Shown piece after piece: positions 1 to 5,973 of a stretch of 7,081 nucleotides of DNA (the stretch's first letter is position 1; each line of letters starts with the position of its first letter). The position numbers were made by a program, and so were the translations under genes. Origin of the DNA: Acidimicrobiia bacterium (GTDB taxonomy: Bacteria; Actinomycetota; Acidimicrobiia; Acidimicrobiales; Ilumatobacteraceae); the NCBI GenBank assembly GCA_030425785.1, contig JAUHYJ010000185.1:1-7081 (forward strand), written 5' to 3'. Below the pieces are notes generated by a model. That model saw only the letters and a list, made by a program, of their open reading frames with translations, was not told where the DNA came from and searched no databases.

Positions 1-1
1 A

Positions 2-172
2 GATTCGTATCACCGCGCGCTGCTCGACCAGGCTGCGGACCGTGCCGCGTTCCACGTCTCAGCGACAATCGCCCCGCCGCCCGCCGACTCCCCAGGTCAC
101 TGTCGCTCGAACGTGGAACACAACCCGGCACCAGCACCGAGACAGCAGGACGGGCCATCGCCTGAACCGTGA
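2..172 (+). CDS. Possible 3' end of an unidentified plus-strand gene (partial)
   Basis: The frame starting at base 2 is open from the window edge to a TGA at 170-172, giving about 56 residues. The first part (DSYHRALLDQAADRAAFHV) has mostly G/C third positions and reads like real protein; the remainder is a proline-rich tail with weaker codon bias. No family can be recognised from so short a piece. The call is weak: another plus frame is also open here, and a minus-strand GTG start at 53-55 running off the left edge would be equally compatible with the base composition. A strong inverted repeat lies inside the segment, which argues somewhat against coding. Confidence 0.22.
   Translation, partial: DSYHRALLDQAADRAAFHVSATIAPPPADSPGHCRSNVEHNPAPAPRQQDGPSPEP
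49..119. repeat. Imperfect 19-bp inverted repeat with a 33-nt spacer
   Basis: The left arm at 49-67 (GTTCCACGTCTCAGCGACA) matches the reverse complement of the right arm at 101-119 (TGTCGCTCGAACGTGGAAC) at 16 of 19 positions. There are 9 paired bases outside, a 3-nt internal mismatch and 7 paired bases inside. The spacer at 68-100 is C-rich. No T tract follows on either strand. It could be a transcript hairpin ending an upstream gene, a dyad operator for a gene off the left edge, or a small-element remnant. The sequence does not decide between these. Confidence 0.6.
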
Positions 173-256
173 TGCGGCCACGACCCGTGCACCACGGAAT
201 ACGGGCCGGACTCCCGGCGTTCTCCAGAGGTGCGACGGCATCCCCCCGGCCGTCGC

Positions 257-261
257 AGGAG
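257..261 (+). promoter_or_regulatory. Shine-Dalgarno AGGAG fixing the M50 protease start
   Basis: AGGAG ends 5 nt before the ATG at 267. The reading frame is open upstream to the window edge, so a longer protein starting at 42 is formally possible. The strong ribosome binding site, and the fact that family-like sequence begins right after 267, support the shorter start. Confidence 0.75.
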
Positions 262-266
262 ACGAG

Positions 267-1346
267 ATGCATCACGGTTCACTGCGACTCGGGTCGCTGT
301 TCGGGATCCGGGTCAACATCCACTGGAGCGTCGCGGTCATCGCGGTCGTGCTGGGCGCCAACCTCTGGCGGGCGCTCGGCGCCGTGGCGGCGTCGATCGC
401 CGTCGTGGCGTTCCTCGCATCGATCCTCGTCCACGAGTTCGCGCACGCCCTCACCGCTCGGCGGTACGGCGTCGACACCGAGTCGATCCAGCTGTGGGCA
501 CTCGGCGGCATCGCCCGCCTCAAGGGCGAATCACCCACCGCCCGCGCCGAGGGCTGGATCGCGGCCGCCGGACCGATCGCCAGCCTCGGACTCGCGATCG
601 TGTTCCTCGGGATCTGGTGGGTCACCGGCGCACCGCAGGGCGAGTGGGTGGTCATCGGCTGGCTCGGCGTCATCAACGGGCTCCTGGCCGTGTTCAACCT
701 CCTCCCCGGTGCCCCGCTCGACGGCGGACGGATCGTCAAGGCGGTCCGCTGGGGTCGCCACGGCAATCGACATCGGGCGACCCGTGAGGCGGGTCGTGCC
801 GGGCTCGTGCTCGCCTGGATCATCATGACGGTCGGCTTCGCCCTGCTCGTCAACGGCGAGAGCGGTCTCTGGCTGCTCGTCACCGGGCTGTTCATCCTCG
901 CCACCGCGCAGGTCGAGATCAGCACGAGTCGGGTCGCCGAGCAGCTCGAGCACGTCACCGTCGGCGACCTCACGTGGTACGGCGTCGCGCAGGCCGGCCC
1001 CGACATGGACGCCGACAGCATGCTGTGGCAGCGCAGCCGACTCGGCCGGGCCGGCGGTGTGGCCGTCACCGACCAACACGGTCGGCTCACGGGACTCGTG
1101 ATCGAGGACGCCCTCTGGAACATCCCGGCCGATCAGCGGCCGTGGGTGATGCTCACCCAGCTGATGGTGCCGTTCGACGACCTCGCGCAGGCATCGCCCG
1201 ACGAACCGCTCAGCCGGGTGCTGCCACGTCTCAACTCCCGGACCCCGGCGATCTCGGTCTGGAGCGACGGACGTCTCGTCGGCCTCGTGTCGCCGGAGCG
1301 GGTCCGCGAGCAGCTCCAGCGAGCCACCCAGGCGGCCGCCGCCTGA
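267..1346 (+). CDS. M50 family (site-2-protease-like) membrane zinc metalloprotease with C-terminal CBS-like region
   Basis: This is a 359-residue integral membrane protease expected to cut substrates within or next to the membrane, as site-2 proteases do in regulated intramembrane proteolysis. The zinc motif HEFAH is at residues 56-60 (H56, E57, H60) in the second membrane segment. The third ligand motif NLLPGAPLDGGR is at 144-155 with D152, in the usual place for the family. Membrane segments lie near 16-32, 40-60, 97-118, 126-146, 178-195 and 200-213. Residues about 225-355 look like a divergent CBS pair, as in CBS-bearing M50 proteins such as mycobacterial Rip3, suggesting ligand control by nucleotides. 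Start chosen by AGGAG at 257-261. No cognate sigma or anti-sigma gene is adjacent, so the substrate is unknown. All catalytic residues are present. Family assignment is firm; the CBS call is moderate. Confidence 0.93.
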   Translation: MHHGSLRLGSLFGIRVNIHWSVAVIAVVLGANLWRALGAVAASIAVVAFLASILVHEFAHALTARRYGVDTESIQLWALGGIARLKGESPTARAEGWIAAAGPIASLGLAIVFLGIWWVTGAPQGEWVVIGWLGVINGLLAVFNLLPGAPLDGGRIVKAVRWGRHGNRHRATREAGRAGLVLAWIIMTVGFALLVNGESGLWLLVTGLFILATAQVEISTSRVAEQLEHVTVGDLTWYGVAQAGPDMDADSMLWQRSRLGRAGGVAVTDQHGRLTGLVIEDALWNIPADQRPWVMLTQLMVPFDDLAQASPDEPLSRVLPRLNSRTPAISVWSDGRLVGLVSPERVREQLQRATQAAAA

Positions 1347-1375
1347 CGTGACCGGGCGCTCGATCAGGCGTCGGC
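1335..1375. terminator. Possible bidirectional terminator hairpin spanning both convergent stop codons
   Basis: Bases 1340-1346 (CGCCTGA) pair with 1364-1370 (TCAGGCG). After one mismatch, 1335-1338 pairs with 1372-1375. The stem includes the TGA of the M50 gene on the plus strand and the TGA of the phosphoribosyltransferase gene on the minus strand, and the 17-nt intergenic gap is the loop. There is no T tract, so intrinsic termination is uncertain; high-GC actinobacteria often have hairpins without one. Confidence 0.35.
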
Positions 1376-1861
1376 GACGGTCCAGTCGCGCTTCGCGACC
1401 GGCGGCTTGTCACTCCACGGGAAGTTGATCCACAGGTCGGTGCGCTTCCAGACGTAGTCGCATTTCACGACCGAGTGCGACTTCTCGTAGATCACCGCGG
1501 TGCGCACCTCTCCGACCTTGCCGCCGCAGAACTCCTCGACGCTCTTCAGCGTGTGGCCGGTGTCCGCGACGTCGTCGACGATCAGGATCTTGGCGTCGTG
1601 CAGGTCGACGAAGTCGGGCGCCGGCGGCAGGATGCGCGGCACCTCGAGACGCTCGTCGACGCCGGTGTAGAACTCGACGTTCATCGTGTAGGTGTTCTTG
1701 ACCGACAGCGCGTACCCCATCGCACCACCGATCAACAGCCCGCCACGGGCGATCGAGAGCACCATGTCGGGCTCGTAGTCGTCGTCGGCCACCATCTGGG
1801 CGAGCGCGCGTGACGCCTCGCCGAACTTCTCCCACGTCAGGATCTCGCGCTCGTCGGACAT
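1364..1861 (-). CDS. Purine-type phosphoribosyltransferase (COG2236-like)
   Basis: This is a 165-residue cytoplasmic type I phosphoribosyltransferase that should join a nucleobase to PRPP, giving a nucleoside monophosphate and pyrophosphate. The PRPP-binding loop is clear at residues 92-104 (ILIVDDVADTGHT), with the paired aspartates D96 and D97. An N-terminal SIARGGLLIGG segment (36-46) is the expected pyrophosphate loop. The C-terminal DLWINFPWSDKPP (142-154) resembles the WIxFPW signature of xanthine/guanine/hypoxanthine-type enzymes, so a purine substrate is likely but the exact base is not determined. It lies 35 nt downstream of the polyphosphate kinase gene on the same strand. The ATG at 1859-1861 has no Shine-Dalgarno but does have a TANNNT box 8 nt upstream, so it may also have its own leaderless transcript. 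Confidence 0.88.
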   Translation of the reverse strand: MSDEREILTWEKFGEASRALAQMVADDDYEPDMVLSIARGGLLIGGAMGYALSVKNTYTMNVEFYTGVDERLEVPRILPPAPDFVDLHDAKILIVDDVADTGHTLKSVEEFCGGKVGEVRTAVIYEKSHSVVKCDYVWKRTDLWINFPWSDKPPVAKRDWTVADA

Positions 1862-1869
1862 GTGGTCGC

Positions 1870-1875
1870 ACGCTA
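1870..1875 (-). promoter_or_regulatory. Candidate leaderless -10 box (TAGCGT) of the phosphoribosyltransferase gene
   Basis: Reading the minus strand, TAGCGT is followed by 8 nt (GCGACCAC) and then the ATG. Transcription would begin at or next to the start codon. A GTGACC element 19 bp upstream is a 4-of-6 match to a -35 box, and it overlaps the end of the kinase gene. No purine-rich ribosome binding site is present in the 35-nt gap. Confidence 0.45.
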
Positions 1876-1896
1876 CCGCAGCGTCACCCGAGCGGG

Positions 1897-2715
1897 TCAC
1901 TCGATGATCAGGCCCTCGACCCCGTCCTCGGCCGGCGGGTACTGCGGGTCGATCCGGCGCAGATGATGGCGCAGGATCGTGGCGACGACGAGGTTGCGAA
2001 CCCACTTGCGATCGCCGGGCACGACGTACCACGGTGCGTCGTCGGTCGACGTCTCTCGCATCGCATCCCGGAACGCGACCTGGTAGTCGTCCCACAGCGC
2101 CCGGTCCTCGAGGTCGCCCATCCGGAACTTCCACCGCTCCTCGGGGTCGTCGGCGCGGTCCTGCAGACGCTCGCGCTGTTCTTCCTTCGACACGTTCAGG
2201 AACAGCTTGATGACGTCGGTCCCCTCGTCGACGAGCATCCGCTCGAAGTCGCGGATGTGGCCGTACCGCTTCCGCCACCGCTCCTCGGGGACGAGACCCT
2301 TCACCCGCACGACGAGCACGTCCTCGTAGTGACTGCGATCGAAGATGCCGATCTGGCCGAGTTCGGGGGTGTGGGCGTGGACGCGCCACAGGTAGTCGTG
2401 CGCGCGTTCCTCCTCGGACGGCACCCCGAAGCCGTTCACGTCGACGCCCGCCGGGTTCAGCCCCGCCATCACCGACCGGATCGTCCCGCCCTTGCCACCG
2501 GCGTCGATGCCCTGCAGGACGATCAACACCGCTCGCTCGCCGTCGGCGAACAGGCGTTGCTGCAACGTCGACACGTCGTCCATCACGTCCTCGACGGCGT
2601 CCTTCGCGTCGTCCTTGTCCCACCCGAAGGTCTCGCGCGGATCGTGCTCGGAGAGGTCGACGCGGTTGCCCGCCCGGCAGGCGTCGACGACGTGGGAGAG
2701 GTCGGGATGGGCCAT
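1897..2715 (-). CDS. ppk2: Polyphosphate kinase 2 family (polyphosphate:nucleotide phosphotransferase)
   Basis: This is a 272-residue cytoplasmic P-loop kinase that transfers phosphate from inorganic polyphosphate to nucleotides. The Walker A motif is GIDAGGKGG at residues 69-77 (K75). The Walker B region IGIFDRSHYEDVLVVRV is at 122-138 with D126 and R127, followed by the basic lid around 139-151 (GLVPEERWRKRY). The single-domain length and the segments NPAGVDVNGFGVPSEEE and AHDYLWR resemble PPK2 class III enzymes, which act on both AMP and ADP; the class is inference. Start is the ATG at 2713-2715: an upstream in-frame ATG would intrude into the divergent gene. There is no Shine-Dalgarno, but a TANNNT box sits 7 nt upstream, pointing to a leaderless mRNA. 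It is the first gene of a pair with the phosphoribosyltransferase. Confidence 0.95.
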   Translation of the reverse strand: MAHPDLSHVVDACRAGNRVDLSEHDPRETFGWDKDDAKDAVEDVMDDVSTLQQRLFADGERAVLIVLQGIDAGGKGGTIRSVMAGLNPAGVDVNGFGVPSEEERAHDYLWRVHAHTPELGQIGIFDRSHYEDVLVVRVKGLVPEERWRKRYGHIRDFERMLVDEGTDVIKLFLNVSKEEQRERLQDRADDPEERWKFRMGDLEDRALWDDYQVAFRDAMRETSTDDAPWYVVPGDRKWVRNLVVATILRHHLRRIDPQYPPAEDGVEGLIIE

Positions 2716-2722
2716 GTCCGCG

Positions 2723-2728
2723 ACCGTA
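2723..2728 (-). promoter_or_regulatory. Candidate leaderless -10 box (TACGGT) of the polyphosphate kinase gene
   Basis: On the minus strand TACGGT is followed by 7 nt (CGCGGAC) and then the ATG. This is the canonical spacing for actinobacterial leaderless transcripts, with the first base of mRNA at the start codon. The -35 region is weak (GCGACG with an 18-bp spacer). The absence of any ribosome binding site upstream of the ATG supports the reading. Confidence 0.5.
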
Positions 2729-2784
2729 CAGCGCGAGCGGACGAGACGTCGCGGGTCGACATGGCCGGACCGGGCATCGTGCAC

Positions 2785-2790
2785 TACTGT
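2785..2790 (+). promoter_or_regulatory. Candidate -10 box (TACTGT) for the ABC importer operon
   Basis: TACTGT fits the TANNNT consensus and is the best candidate in the 115-bp divergent gap (2716-2830). It would start transcription near 2797 and leave a leader of about 34 nt carrying GGGGAG at 2823-2828. The -35 region (TGGCCG at 2762-2767, 17-bp spacer) matches only 3 of 6 consensus bases, so an activator or an alternative promoter is possible. Confidence 0.33.
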
Positions 2791-2830
2791 CAGCCGCACC
2801 GGGCACCGAGCCCGTCCAGATTGGGGAGAG

Positions 2831-4696
2831 ATGAACGCAACACGACGTCCGAGTTCACGTCGCCGCGCGGTGGCCGCGATCGCTGCCGCCACCATGATCA
2901 TCGCCGCCTGCGGTGGCGGTGACGACGATGACGCCGAGACCGACGAGCCGGCCACCGAGGCCGACGAGCCGAGCGGTGAGCCGGCCGAGGAGCCGAGCGA
3001 CGAGGGCGATCAGGGCGACGAGGGCGACGAGCCCGCCGACGCCGACGACGAGCCAGCCGGGGAGCCCGCCGACGCCGGCGACGCGATCGAAGACGCCGGC
3101 GAGGATCGCGAAGGCGATGTCGAGGTCACGTTGCCGCCCGAGGAGAACGTCGACCCGGTGGTCGGCGGCACCCTGCGCTACGGGCTCGAGGCCGACGTCA
3201 ACGGCATCAACCCGACCGCGTCCAGCCTGTCGTCACCCGGTCTGATGATGGGGAACGCCGTGTTCGACAACCTGGCCGCGCAGACGCCCGACGGCGACTG
3301 GGTGCCGTACCTCGCGGAGTCGTTCACCCCGAACGACGACCTCACGCAGTGGACGATGAAGTTGCGCGAGGGCATCACGTTCCACGACGGGACGCCGCTC
3401 AACGCCGAGGCCGTGCAGGTCAACTTCGAGGCGCAGCGCGCCCACCCGCTCGTCGGCCTCGCCGTCAAGCCGTACTTCCCCGAGGAAGGAGCGCTCACGA
3501 TCGTCGACGACCTGACCGTGACGTTCAATCTCCTCGACCCGAACGCCCTGTTCCCGACGTCGTTGGCCGGCCAGCTCGGCATGGTGGCGTCGCCGACGTG
3601 GCTGGCCGCGGCACTCGAGGACGGGTCGCTCAACCAGGCGCCGGTCGGCACGGGACCGTTCATGTTCGACAGCCGCAGCGAGGACTCGGTGACCCGGTTC
3701 GTCCGCAACGAGAGCTGGTGGAACGGCGACGTGTACCTCGACGCGGTCGAGTTCTATCCGGTCCCCGACGGCGACACCCGGACCGACCTGCTGCTCGGCG
3801 GTGAGCTCGACGCGCTCCAGACGACCAACCAGGCGTCGATCCTCGACCTCACCGATGCCGACGGCATCCAGAACGTCCTCACCGACGCCGCCGAGGAGTC
3901 GTTCGCGATGATGAACAGCTCGATCCCGCCGTTCGACGACATCCGTGCCCGACAGGCGCTGACGCTCGCGACGCCCGTCGACCTGTACAACGAGCTCATC
4001 GCGCTCGGCGTCAACCGCCCGGCCGACCAGATGTTCACGCCCGACAGCCCGTTCTACAACCCCGACGTGGTGCAGGAGCACGACGACCCCGAAGGCGCCT
4101 TGGCGCTGGTCGCCGAGTACTGCGCCGAGCGCGGCGGCGACGAGAACCCGCTGCTCGGGACGACGAGCTGCACCGACGGCAAGATCAACGTCGAGCTGCA
4201 GTGGTCCGGCCCGTCGGTGGTGCAGACCCGCATCGCCGAGCTGTTCGACGAGGCGTGGAGCGAAGCCGGCTTCAACGTCACCTTCGACGAGCTGCTGCAG
4301 GACGAGCACATCCTCCAGACCGCGATTGGTCAGTACAACGTCAACACGTGGCGTCAGTTCGGCGCCGCGAACCCGGCGAACGACAACGTCTGGCTGATGT
4401 GCCGCAACATCGGTGCGATCTCGCTCAACTGGCCGCGCTTCTGTGACCCCGAGCGCGATGCGCTGCTGCTCGAGATCATGGCGACCGCCGACGAGGCGGA
4501 GCGGGTGCCGCTGCTGCAGGAGCTCGTGGCGAAGATCAACCAGGACTACCTGTACGTCTTCTTCAACCACACCCTGTGGGACAACGCCTTCGCCGAGAAC
4601 GTGCGCGGGGTGTGCCAGCGGACGGCACCGGACGGGACCGAGCTCGAGTGCGAGAGCAACGGCCGCACGTGGTTCAGTTCGGTCTGGATGGAGTGA
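2831..4696 (+). CDS. ABC transporter substrate-binding lipoprotein, family 5 (peptide/nickel/Opp-Dpp type)
   Basis: This 621-residue secreted lipoprotein would bind the solute for the importer encoded downstream. A signal peptide (residues 1-26) has an RRPSSRRR basic region, a short hydrophobic core and the lipobox I24-A25-A26-C27, so C27 should be lipidated. Residues 28-108 form a D/E-rich linker. The SBP_bac_5 domain runs from about 112 (GGTLRYGLEADVNGINP) to about 610. It includes the family signature region 161-200 (LAESFTPNDDLTQWTMKL, then GITFHDGTPLNAEAV) and the PVGTGPFMF segment (271-279). Six cysteines besides C27 (431, 447, 524, 538, 595, 607) may form disulfides. Start ATG at 2831 follows GGGGAG at 2823-2828. 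The domain cannot tell peptides from other solutes, so the substrate is open. The gene is 71 nt upstream of the first permease. Confidence 0.93.
   Translation: MNATRRPSSRRRAVAAIAAATMIIAACGGGDDDDAETDEPATEADEPSGEPAEEPSDEGDQGDEGDEPADADDEPAGEPADAGDAIEDAGEDREGDVEVTLPPEENVDPVVGGTLRYGLEADVNGINPTASSLSSPGLMMGNAVFDNLAAQTPDGDWVPYLAESFTPNDDLTQWTMKLREGITFHDGTPLNAEAVQVNFEAQRAHPLVGLAVKPYFPEEGALTIVDDLTVTFNLLDPNALFPTSLAGQLGMVASPTWLAAALEDGSLNQAPVGTGPFMFDSRSEDSVTRFVRNESWWNGDVYLDAVEFYPVPDGDTRTDLLLGGELDALQTTNQASILDLTDADGIQNVLTDAAEESFAMMNSSIPPFDDIRARQALTLATPVDLYNELIALGVNRPADQMFTPDSPFYNPDVVQEHDDPEGALALVAEYCAERGGDENPLLGTTSCTDGKINVELQWSGPSVVQTRIAELFDEAWSEAGFNVTFDELLQDEHILQTAIGQYNVNTWRQFGAANPANDNVWLMCRNIGAISLNWPRFCDPERDALLLEIMATADEAERVPLLQELVAKINQDYLYVFFNHTLWDNAFAENVRGVCQRTAPDGTELECESNGRTWFSSVWME
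2921..3155 (+). repeat. Low-complexity region encoding the acidic lipoprotein linker
   Basis: This stretch encodes about 78 residues made almost entirely of D, E, G, A, P and S, with one arginine and no lysine. It is built of degenerate GAGCCG, GACGAG and GAGGGCGAC units. An exact 16-nt direct repeat, GAGCCCGCCGACGCCG, occurs at 3029-3044 and 3062-3077. The segment should be a disordered, strongly negative tether between the lipidated cysteine and the binding domain. Its repeat structure suggests its length changes by slippage or unequal recombination. Confidence 0.75.
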
Positions 4697-4712
4697 CCCG
4701 GCCAGACTGACC

Positions 4713-4741
4713 GCCCGACCGGGTCGTCGACCCGGTCGGGC
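4713..4741 (+). terminator. Perfect 13-bp intra-operon hairpin (partial terminator or mRNA-stabilising structure)
   Basis: GCCCGACCGGGTC (4713-4725) is perfectly complementary to GACCCGGTCGGGC (4729-4741), with a 3-nt GTC between the arms. The hairpin begins 17 nt after the lipoprotein stop and ends 26 nt before the permease start. No T tract follows. In ABC importer operons such a structure commonly protects the upstream mRNA from 3' decay or stops part of transcription, so that binding protein exceeds permease. Which of the two applies here cannot be told from sequence. Confidence 0.65.
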
Positions 4742-4767
4742 ACCACCCCTCTCGACGAACAGGTGAC

Positions 4768-5973
4768 ATGAACTACTGGGTGCAACGCATCGGAATGGCG
4801 CTCCTGCTGCTCCTCGCGGTCAGCATGCTCACGTTCGGTGCCATGAACGTGCTCGGCGATCCGCTGTTCAACCTGCTGGGTCCGGTCGCGAGCGCCGGCG
4901 AGACGCAGGGCACCGCGCAGACGGACGGCTACGCGATCCAGACGGCCGGCACCGCACCGTCCGGTCCTCTCACGATCGTCGAGTCGGCCGATCGCCTCGA
5001 GGCCGACGAGACGATCGAGGTCGCCGCCGGCGACGTGCTCCCCCAGCGGGCCGACACCGTGGTCGCGCCCGAGTTCGTGGCCGTCGACGGCGATGTCGCG
5101 ACGGTCAACACCGCTGCGGTGCTGCCCGGCGTCGGCGTGATCAACGGCCCCGAACCGGGCCAGCTCGCCGACGTGATCGAGGCCGAGCAGGAGTTCTACC
5201 TCGACGAGCCGCTGCCGGTGCGCTACGTCCGGTGGCTCGGCGACTTCGTCACCGGTGACATGGGGCCACAGTTCTCCAAGACGGGCGAGCCACCGGTGAC
5301 CGACCTCATCAAGGAGCGGCTCCCGCGTTCGGCGCTGCTGCTCGTCATGGCCCAGTTCTTCGCGACGGTCATCGCGATCCCCTGGGCGCTGATCGCCGCC
5401 TCGCGGGCCAACTCGCCGGTCGACCGCGTCTCGACGTTCACCTCGTTCCTGTTCATCGCACTGCCGAACTTCGCGTTCGCCATCGTGTTGAAGTACGTGT
5501 TCTCGATCAAGCTCGGCTGGTTCCCACAGGCGTTCAACGCTCAGGACCCGTTCGCCTCGCGTGTCTGGCAGATGATGCTGCCGGCGATGACGATCGCGCT
5601 CCCGGCCGCCGCCGTCTACCAGCGCCTGCTGCGCACCGATCTGATCACCACGCTGCAGGAGGACTTCATCCTCATGGCCCGCAGCAAGGGCGTGTCGCGT
5701 CGTGACGTGCTGTTCAAGCACGCACTGCGCCCGTCGCTGTTCTCGTTCATCACCGTGTTCGGCATCAACACCGGCGCGCTCATCGGCGGCGCACTGGTCG
5801 TCGAGAACATCTTCCTCGTGCCGGGTCTCGGACGCGCGATCGTCGAGGCGGTCCTCGTCGAGGACTTCCCGGTCGTGCTGGCGATCGTGATGATCGTCGC
5901 CGCCACCTTCGTCGTCGTCAACGTCCTGGTCGACGTCGTGTACTCCCTGATCGACCCGAGGGTCCGCCGATGA
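4768..5973 (+). CDS. ABC transporter permease, DppB/OppB type, with an extracytoplasmic insertion
   Basis: This 401-residue inner-membrane protein should form half of the importer channel. The N-terminus is typical of DppB proteins: one membrane segment (about 8-28) ending in LGDPLFNLL. The conserved VRYVRWLGDFVTGDMG at 151-166 precedes the core of five further membrane segments (about 188-211, 223-245, 268-285, 325-347, 367-392). The EAA coupling loop that contacts the ATPase is at about 299-325 (MARSKGVSRRDVLFKHALRP). Usual DppB proteins are about 310-340 residues; the excess lies in residues about 38-138, between the first membrane segment and the YLDEPLPVRY region. The start follows AGGTGA at 4761-4766, with unusually short spacing. 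The stop overlaps the next gene as ATGA, indicating coupled translation. Confidence 0.93.
   Translation: MNYWVQRIGMALLLLLAVSMLTFGAMNVLGDPLFNLLGPVASAGETQGTAQTDGYAIQTAGTAPSGPLTIVESADRLEADETIEVAAGDVLPQRADTVVAPEFVAVDGDVATVNTAAVLPGVGVINGPEPGQLADVIEAEQEFYLDEPLPVRYVRWLGDFVTGDMGPQFSKTGEPPVTDLIKERLPRSALLLVMAQFFATVIAIPWALIAASRANSPVDRVSTFTSFLFIALPNFAFAIVLKYVFSIKLGWFPQAFNAQDPFASRVWQMMLPAMTIALPAAAVYQRLLRTDLITTLQEDFILMARSKGVSRRDVLFKHALRPSLFSFITVFGINTGALIGGALVVENIFLVPGLGRAIVEAVLVEDFPVVLAIVMIVAATFVVVNVLVDVVYSLIDPRVRR

Noticed and set aside
49..119. Integron attC site
   Set aside because: The arms begin with GTTCCAC and end with GTGGAAC, which does not fit the RYYYAAC and GTTRRRY core boxes in the required order, and no integrase or cassette structure is visible.
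42..266. N-terminal extension of the M50 protease
   Set aside because: The frame is open, but the encoded sequence is R/T/P-rich and unlike the family, whereas a strong AGGAG precedes the ATG at 267 and family-like sequence follows it directly.
1862..2806. Long minus-strand frame continuing upstream of the phosphoribosyltransferase
   Set aside because: It runs antiparallel-frame through the PPK2 gene on the same strand, has arginine-rich shadow composition, and the family match begins at the ATG at 1861.
1810..2922. Plus-strand 370-codon frame opposite the kinase gene
   Set aside because: It is a complementary-strand shadow of the PPK2 gene produced by high-GC codon bias, with no domain or ribosome binding site.
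2716..2955. Upstream in-frame extension of the polyphosphate kinase gene
   Set aside because: It would run into the lipoprotein gene on the other strand, encodes serine/alanine/arginine-rich sequence unlike PPK2, and would remove the well-placed TANNNT box.
3233..4570. Minus-strand 445-codon frame opposite the binding-protein gene
   Set aside because: The product is R/V/E/H-rich with no recognisable motif, and the plus strand encodes a clear SBP_bac_5 domain.
4546..5721. Minus-strand 391-codon frame opposite the first permease
   Set aside because: It is low-complexity arginine/glutamate/aspartate shadow sequence lying across an operon junction and a conserved permease.
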